Source: Brachypodium distachyon (taxonomy: Eukaryota > Streptophyta > Magnoliopsida > Poales > Poaceae). From it: a DNA stretch of 64,000 nucleotides. The notes below the pieces were generated by a model that was not told where the DNA came from, searched no databases, and saw only the letters and a program-made list of their open reading frames with translations. Where the stretch lies: NCBI RefSeq assembly GCF_000005505.3, contig NC_016131.3, forward strand, positions 72,333,855 to 72,397,854. Direction: 5' to 3'. The translations under genes were made by a program, and so were the position numbers. Of this stretch, positions 58,801 to 64,000 are shown piece after piece; within the stretch, counting starts at the first letter, position 1; every line of letters begins with the position of its first letter.

Positions 58801-60298
58801 AGCTGCTCCTTTTATAGGCAGGAGCTAGCTCGATGAATCCCCCTGGCGCAGCGCAAGGTGCCGCCGGTTTTCTGTTTGGGCGAGCGCGTGGATCGCGAAA
58901 GATGAGGAAGCGATCAGCCTTATCCTCTTTAAACGCTGAGAAGCTTCTGGTGTTCCTTATCTGGCTTATAGGTGCCTGCATGCATGGCTATACCTGATCG
59001 ATCAACACCTTGGTGACTGCCTGATGGACCCAACTAGAACTGTGTTTGCTCCCATGTCTTGCTAAACGAGTCAATCTGATCAAACACTGATGTATACACG
59101 TATTTATCTGTATTTTGGCGTATATACATACGGTCCTACCTAGAGATCATTCGGACATAAATATGTAATCAACTTGCAATCTTGCATGGCTAAAACATGC
59201 CCATGCTTCATCGATCCATTGATTGGTCAAAGGACCAGTGCATCTGCGTGTATTTATATACACTGCATGTGTTCTTTCTTTCTTCTTCTAATGTCTTGAT
59301 TAAAAATTTGAACTTGATTTTGGTACAAAATCTCGTCGAACAATCACAGTATATGCAAGAGAAGCATTTATTCATGTATAATATGTGTATGATTTCTTAG
59401 TATGCACTATAGCACGCGTGTTAATGGTGGTGTTAGAAATTTTATGTGTTGTACTGTAGATGCATATTACTTCTTGAGAAAATGGAATGATGAGCTGATC
59501 CATTCAACTCTTCTGAAACAAGGACTGCATGTTGGATAAATAATTGTACTGTTCTGCCTTCAGTGATAGCCCTTAGCAATTTTGCCTTCCTTAATTAGTT
59601 GGTTTTATTCATCATTTTCGTTTCAGTATGCTTGAATAAAAACGCACATTTTGGGGAAGTTACTAGGGAAGGTTTACTGATTCTTCTTTTACATTTATGG
59701 TACAGATACCTAGCTGTCGATTTGTCTAGACAACTTGGAGAATATTTCAGAATTTCCTATGTTAACAGTCTTTAATAGCATAGCCTTTTCTAAGAGTGCA
59801 TTCTTTGAACATACTGTATTGCCTAGAAGTACCTGTTTTCGTCGTGAGTAATATTTATTTTGTGATGCCTAGAAGTACATGTTATATTGTGCAGGCTCAA
59901 CAAAAAAACCTGAGGACATGTACAGGATCATTGAGCATTTTGCTCTTGGAAGGAGGCGTCTTGAACTCTTTGGTGAGGATCATAATATTCGTCCTGGTTG
60001 GCTTACTCTTGGGAAAGATTTATCTTACTCCAACTTCAACAAAGAGGTAGAAAGCTGGATGTTAAACTTTTTCTACATGCACACAATTACAAAGCATGCT
60101 TTCACATCCACAAATGTAATGTATGTCTGCTAAACAAATTTACTCTTGCAGGCATATAACAAGAACTTTGCAGACAAGGATGGGAAAGTATGGCAGGGAG
60201 GTGGGGGGAGAAACCCTCCTCCTGAGGCTCCTCACCTAGTTGTGACAACTCCTGAGATTGAGGGCCTTAGGCCGAAGTCACCCCCACAAAAGAATTGA
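52852..60298 (+). CDS. MTB: METTL14-type subunit of the mRNA m6A methyltransferase
   Basis: Seven coding exons: 52852-54831, 54928-55011, 55348-55452, 55558-55666, 59895-60046 and 60152-60298, preceded by a likely non-coding exon. The six listed exons sum to 2577 nt (858 aa), in phase. Residues 1-410 are charged and disordered (R/D/E/S-rich). A Pro-rich stretch follows ([20 protein letters not shown]). The MT-A70 domain begins near residue 575: [36 protein letters not shown] (DPPW at 629-632), [73 protein letters not shown] and RPGWLTLGK. This is plant MTB, the nuclear partner of MTA. Plants keep DPPW where animal METTL14 has EPPL. Intron 5 is 4.2 kb because of an insertion. The protein ends soon after LRPKSP. 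Confidence 0.95.
56090..58990. mobile_element. GC-rich insertion in MTB intron 5, class unknown
   Basis: The flanking intron is AT-rich; this block is GC-rich and opens and closes abruptly. It has a 119-bp tandem duplication (56421-56658), many short gatgtag / cgtcg motifs at 56840-57300, and two related pieces (cgccttgggcgcgcccagcccg at about 57960 and agccttgggcacgctcagcccg at about 58642). On the minus strand cctataaaagg (58811-58821) is a good TATA box, and aataaaata near 56190 could be a poly(A) signal. So an element or gene transcribed opposite to MTB is possible. Open frames (for example 56743-57342, minus) match no family I know, and I could not find terminal repeats. Confidence 0.5.
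56421..56658 (+). repeat. 119-bp tandem duplication inside the intron insertion
   Basis: acgatggtggatgatgagga begins both copies (56421 and 56540), and both end with atgtctggcct.gtcag. The copies differ at only a few positions, so the duplication is recent. Confidence 0.92.
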
Positions 60299-62267
60299 CA
60301 ACAGCTGCCAATATCTCCTCTGAAGGCTTTGCAACTGTATTGCTGGAAAATCCCCAGGGAGCTCAGTGACCATGATCGTTCGAAAGTTGCAAATGCTAGC
60401 TACATCTTTGACAACTATAAGCTCTAACGCCTTGTATGGAAGGTTGCCTGGATGGCTGGATGTCATAGGGAATGTCATTCTCAAAGAATGAACGATTTAA
60501 TGCAGCAGGTTCAAACAATAAACATGATGTTTCCGGCTGTAGCATGCCGTAGCTATAGCAAGTTAGCAACTCTGTTACAAGCAAACCATTCTCTTTATCT
60601 CTTTGATGCGTATTATAACTTCGTTGAAGGAAAATGTCATATCTGCCTTGTTCTTGTTTGCTAATACTTCCATGTTGGTGTTTCTGTTGTTGATGGAAGG
60701 GCGGAACCTGCTCTTTTTGTCTCTTGCTGCCAGCCATGCACTGAAGAACAGCACGATTGATGCTATAATACTGTGTTGTTTTGTCAAGCTGTACAACAGC
60801 CAGAACACGTTATATACCAAGCCTTCCGAAAAGCGGATACTGTGGACCTGATACATGACTTGGCTTCTTTTCATGTTTTTTACAGCAAGACATGACTTGG
60901 CTAATGATAAGATCAAGCGAACAAAATCACAATCCAGTGCATCAGCAAATAAATACATTTCTGAGGTACATCTCCAAAGGAACTTTCTCGATTCCACGCA
61001 AACGCATACAACAGGACAAGCGGCCGATTTGACGATTGCTAATGGATTAAACAACATGAGCAACGACAACACTGCTTTGTCCTTTTGATTCTCTGGTGAT
61101 TTTGCTCCAACGACGACCACAACTCACAAACCCAAAGCAAAATCGGATTAGTCCTTGATTGCAACGCTGAACCGTATGATTTGTCCTGGTTTAGTAGCAA
61201 ACATTGATCAACGACACGACATTTCATTTGACAAATGACACAAACTTTTCCGTAGAAAGTTTACACCCGTTCTTGTCTGGGCCGGTGGATTCTTGCAGAG
61301 GGGGGGAGATTCGGAGAAGTGATGCGAGAGCCACGACGCGGGCTCCCATTGCCTGTTGCTACGATGACACGATGTACATGATCAGCTACTTTGGCTTGGT
61401 TCCCAGCAGAATTATTCGCCAAATCTTCCCAGGTGTTGTCTTTGATTATACTAATACGCATTCGGTGAAATAAAGAGACCGCCCGGGCGTTAAGAGTAGC
61501 TTGCTTGTTTATACGGACATGTCACTGCATGTTTCCCGTACAAATTCCGTGAAATTCTCGGATCTATTATTATTGTGTGATTAAATGACAGCATATGCCA
61601 TTAGTGCCATACCAAGCTGAGCCGTGGGACATGAGAGGAATAGATACTGGATCATTTCAGCATCATCGTCGAAGCAACACTCTTTGCTTTCCTTTCACGT
61701 ACATTTTGTCAGATTATCTTTTGTGAGGATATGTGTTGTAATCTGTGTGCGCATATATATTGTCCTTGTGATCAGAAAACTTCGGCGCAAAAGAAGAAGA
61801 AGAAACTTATAGAAACATTGGCTATCCCGTGCTGTTCTTTTCAACTACTGTCGCTTAGGATCTTAGCAACATCGCCACTTGACTGCAGTTAATGTCCGTG
61901 TAAGACAGGAAAAAATTGTTCATTCATTAATGGCAAAATAGCGATGGATAACTTGTAGAAAACTGCTAGTGAATCGTTTAGCCTGCACCATATAATCCCC
62001 ACCACGCAGAATCTTTGCATCCAAGCAAACGCTGCCTTTAATCTTCCTTATCTAGTTCCTATTCGGGGAGCCAATTAATTAACCAGGTCTCTATTCTTGC
62101 TTTTCGATCACCGTGCTACTAATGTTTACCTGTATCTCTCTCGTCTCATCAGCAAGACAGCGATTCTGAAAAGGAGGACACAGAAACTGAAGAAACATAT
62201 ATAGCATATGACAATTGACAGTCAATTCTCGATAGCACGTCAATCTGGACATAGATTGGAACATTGA
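60299..62267. other. MTB 3' region and intergenic DNA
   Basis: The first ~800 bp are the likely 3' UTR. The open frame at 60575-61120 (minus) has no recognisable domain. I see no other gene or repeat. Confidence 0.4.
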
Positions 62268-62975
62268 TGTTGGAGAATACAATGCAAGCTTCTAGAGTGT
62301 TCTCAATATTACAAGAAAGAAGACATTACTATGGAATACTCTAGAATATAAAATAAATAAAAGAGGGAACCTTCTAATGTTTAGATATGCATGAAGAAGC
62401 TTTGGAATACTCTAGAATAGGAGTTTAAAATAAAAAGGAAACCTTCTACTATCTAGATATTTATGTAGAAGTGTGTGGAATGCTTTAAATATTTTGTATC
62501 AATGGCTAAGATTTTGACACATGTCAAGAATCCAATGGCCATGTAGTCCTATAAATAGAGGCCCTTGCCTCACACCTTGGGTAGTAGAGAATAAGAAAGT
62601 GAAGAAGGTGGAGAACAAGGTGTGAGCAAGTGTAAGGTGTGTATGCTCTCTCTTGTACTAATATTCCTAAAGCAATATAGTACTACTTTGTTCATATAAG
62701 TCTTCCGGTTAGGCCTTGTTATTTCTAAGTACTTAGTGCATATAAGTTGTGATTTAACGTGAGCGGATTCGCCCGGAATCACAACGGTCTTGTTTCAACG
62801 TGAGTGGCATAGCCGCCCGGATTCAAGACTTGCTTTAACGTGAGTGGCTCTGCCGCTCGGAAGCTTGCACTAAGTAAGTAGAAATAAAAAAGGGACTAAT
62901 CAACTACACCAAAGTAGTTGATATAGGTGAATAGGCCCTCTCGTAGTGTGTTAGGTCCACCTCGAATTCTCTACA
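62268..62975 (+). mobile_element. Solo LTR, about 708 bp
   Basis: It starts tgttggagaata and ends aattctctaca, with near 5-bp direct repeats outside (attga and gttga). Inside are U3 repeats (actctagaat three times), a TATA region (cctataaatagaggccc, 62550-62566) and a leader with three copies of aacgtgag.gg in U5. There is no internal region or second LTR, so it is a solo LTR. Confidence 0.8.
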
Positions 62976-64000
62976 GTTGACTTCTATTAACTTGAAGTCA
63001 CACTAAATGGTTGGAGTATATATTGCTGAAGCTGTTAAAAATGGTTGTATCAGCTATACACAATGCAGAACTGGAGTTGTTGGCTACAGGATTGGGGCTA
63101 TGGGCCTATGCACACGCAATTATTTGAGGCGATTAATGCTGCACCAATCAAAATAACGTTTGCCTTCATTCGAATTTGTCAAGGGAATCCTACCTGCTAG
63201 GCTGCTAATAAACCCCTTCCTTGCGCCATTATTTTTGAGGAGATATAATGTGCAAGACAGAGAATGCACGTGTAGTTGGTTATGCATGACAATCACTTGA
63301 ACTTGTGAATAGATGATGTTTTCAAACATGAATATGGTCAGTAATATCGTTTTAATCTGACCAATCTAACTAGTTTGTCTGCACACAAATTGTGAGTCCA
63401 AGCTAGATTTTTTCTTTTCTTTTTTTGACCCCATCGGTCCGTTCTGAAATGTCGTAAAGTTAGAGAGCTGATAATGAAAGGTGTACGCATATGGCAGTAA
63501 AAATGATGTCAAGGGCCTTAATCAGGACATGCGGGGGGTGCATTTTCCACGGCGGGCTAGCTAATGGAGAGCACGACTTTGAAGTAAAACGTCGAAACAA
63601 GATCGAGCGCGGGGGGGGCGTACGTACGGGGGCGGATCCACTTCAGTTTTGTCAAGCGCGTGCTGTTAGAGCCTTGACTCTTTGGGTTTTGCTGTACTAC
63701 TCTTCAGCTTGCAATCCCAGCGCGAGTTGTGAAGAATGACGAGGCCGGTCGATGTTGCATGCGATCGATGCCCGCGTGCTAAGCTTGTTTTCTTGTTGGT
63801 GTGAATGGGCGGAAGATTGCCGTCCGTGTCACTGGAGGAGAGGGACCCTGGATTCGGCTTGTGAACACGTTAAATGCGCGGGCAACATCTCATCTGATCG
63901 GATCGATCGGATCCCCTCCTGACACCAACGTTTATATGCGTGCAACGTACTGACTGCTCTTCTGTCTCTCTCTGTTTGCAAATCCTACGTGGCTGGCACA
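62976..64000. other. Intergenic DNA to window end
   Basis: No supported gene. 63600-64000 becomes GC-richer with gatcgatcgg runs and could be the upstream region of a gene beyond the window. Confidence 0.35.

Overview
The window is nuclear DNA from a grass, most likely a compact pooid genome such as Brachypodium. The evidence is GC-rich first exons, GT-AG introns, many small Stowaway-type MITEs, an Au-type SINE, and protein sequences closest to what I know from rice. Gene density is about one gene per 6 kb. As I recall, the rice MKK6 and METTL14-like (MTB) genes both lie on chromosome 1, so a rice chromosome 1-syntenic segment is plausible. That is an inference and was not checked.

Layout from left to right: a GC-rich inserted element (94-981); a one-finger C2H2 repressor-like gene (1419-1988); a five-exon gene ending in a REF6-type zinc-finger cluster (5249-7937), followed by its decayed tandem copy (10958-12561) and three copies of a shared 3' flank; a CRCK-type cytoplasmic receptor-like kinase (14696-18074, minus); a group A MAP kinase kinase, MKK6 type (20715-25263), with a SINE in intron 3; an OCTOPUS-family gene (27653-28969); a stretch of duplicated and captured DNA that includes a fragment of RAR1 (30553-30810); an F-box/LRR gene (31544-36576, minus) with a textbook Mutator-like element in an intron; a transposon graveyard (36.9-39.5 kb); a UBE2H-type ubiquitin-conjugating enzyme (40098-42508); a MESD/Boca-like ER protein (43357-44375); a diverged satellite array of about 111 bp (44.6-45.5 kb); a UPF0496 gene with two candidate first exons (46955-49052); and a head-to-head pair, the mitochondrial inner membrane protease subunit IMP2 (49472-51229, minus) and the m6A writer subunit MTB (52852-60298), whose intron 5 holds a 2.9 kb GC-rich insertion. 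A solo LTR (62268-62975) and unremarkable DNA close the window.

All ten protein-coding genes could be assembled with GT-AG introns and intact reading phase, and exon coordinates are given in each entry. The genes do not form one pathway: they cover signalling (CRCK, MKK6), proteolysis and ubiquitination (UBC, F-box, IMP2), RNA methylation (MTB), transcription (two zinc-finger genes) and ER folding (MESD-like).

The most unusual items are: (i) the REF6-type zinc-finger array detached from any JmjN/JmjC domain, in a gene that has grown by triplication of a ~250 bp exon-intron unit; (ii) the duplicated first exon, with its own TATA box, in the UPF0496 gene; (iii) the RAR1 fragment with a retained intron; and (iv) the long-TIR MULE just upstream of a splice donor on the chromosome.
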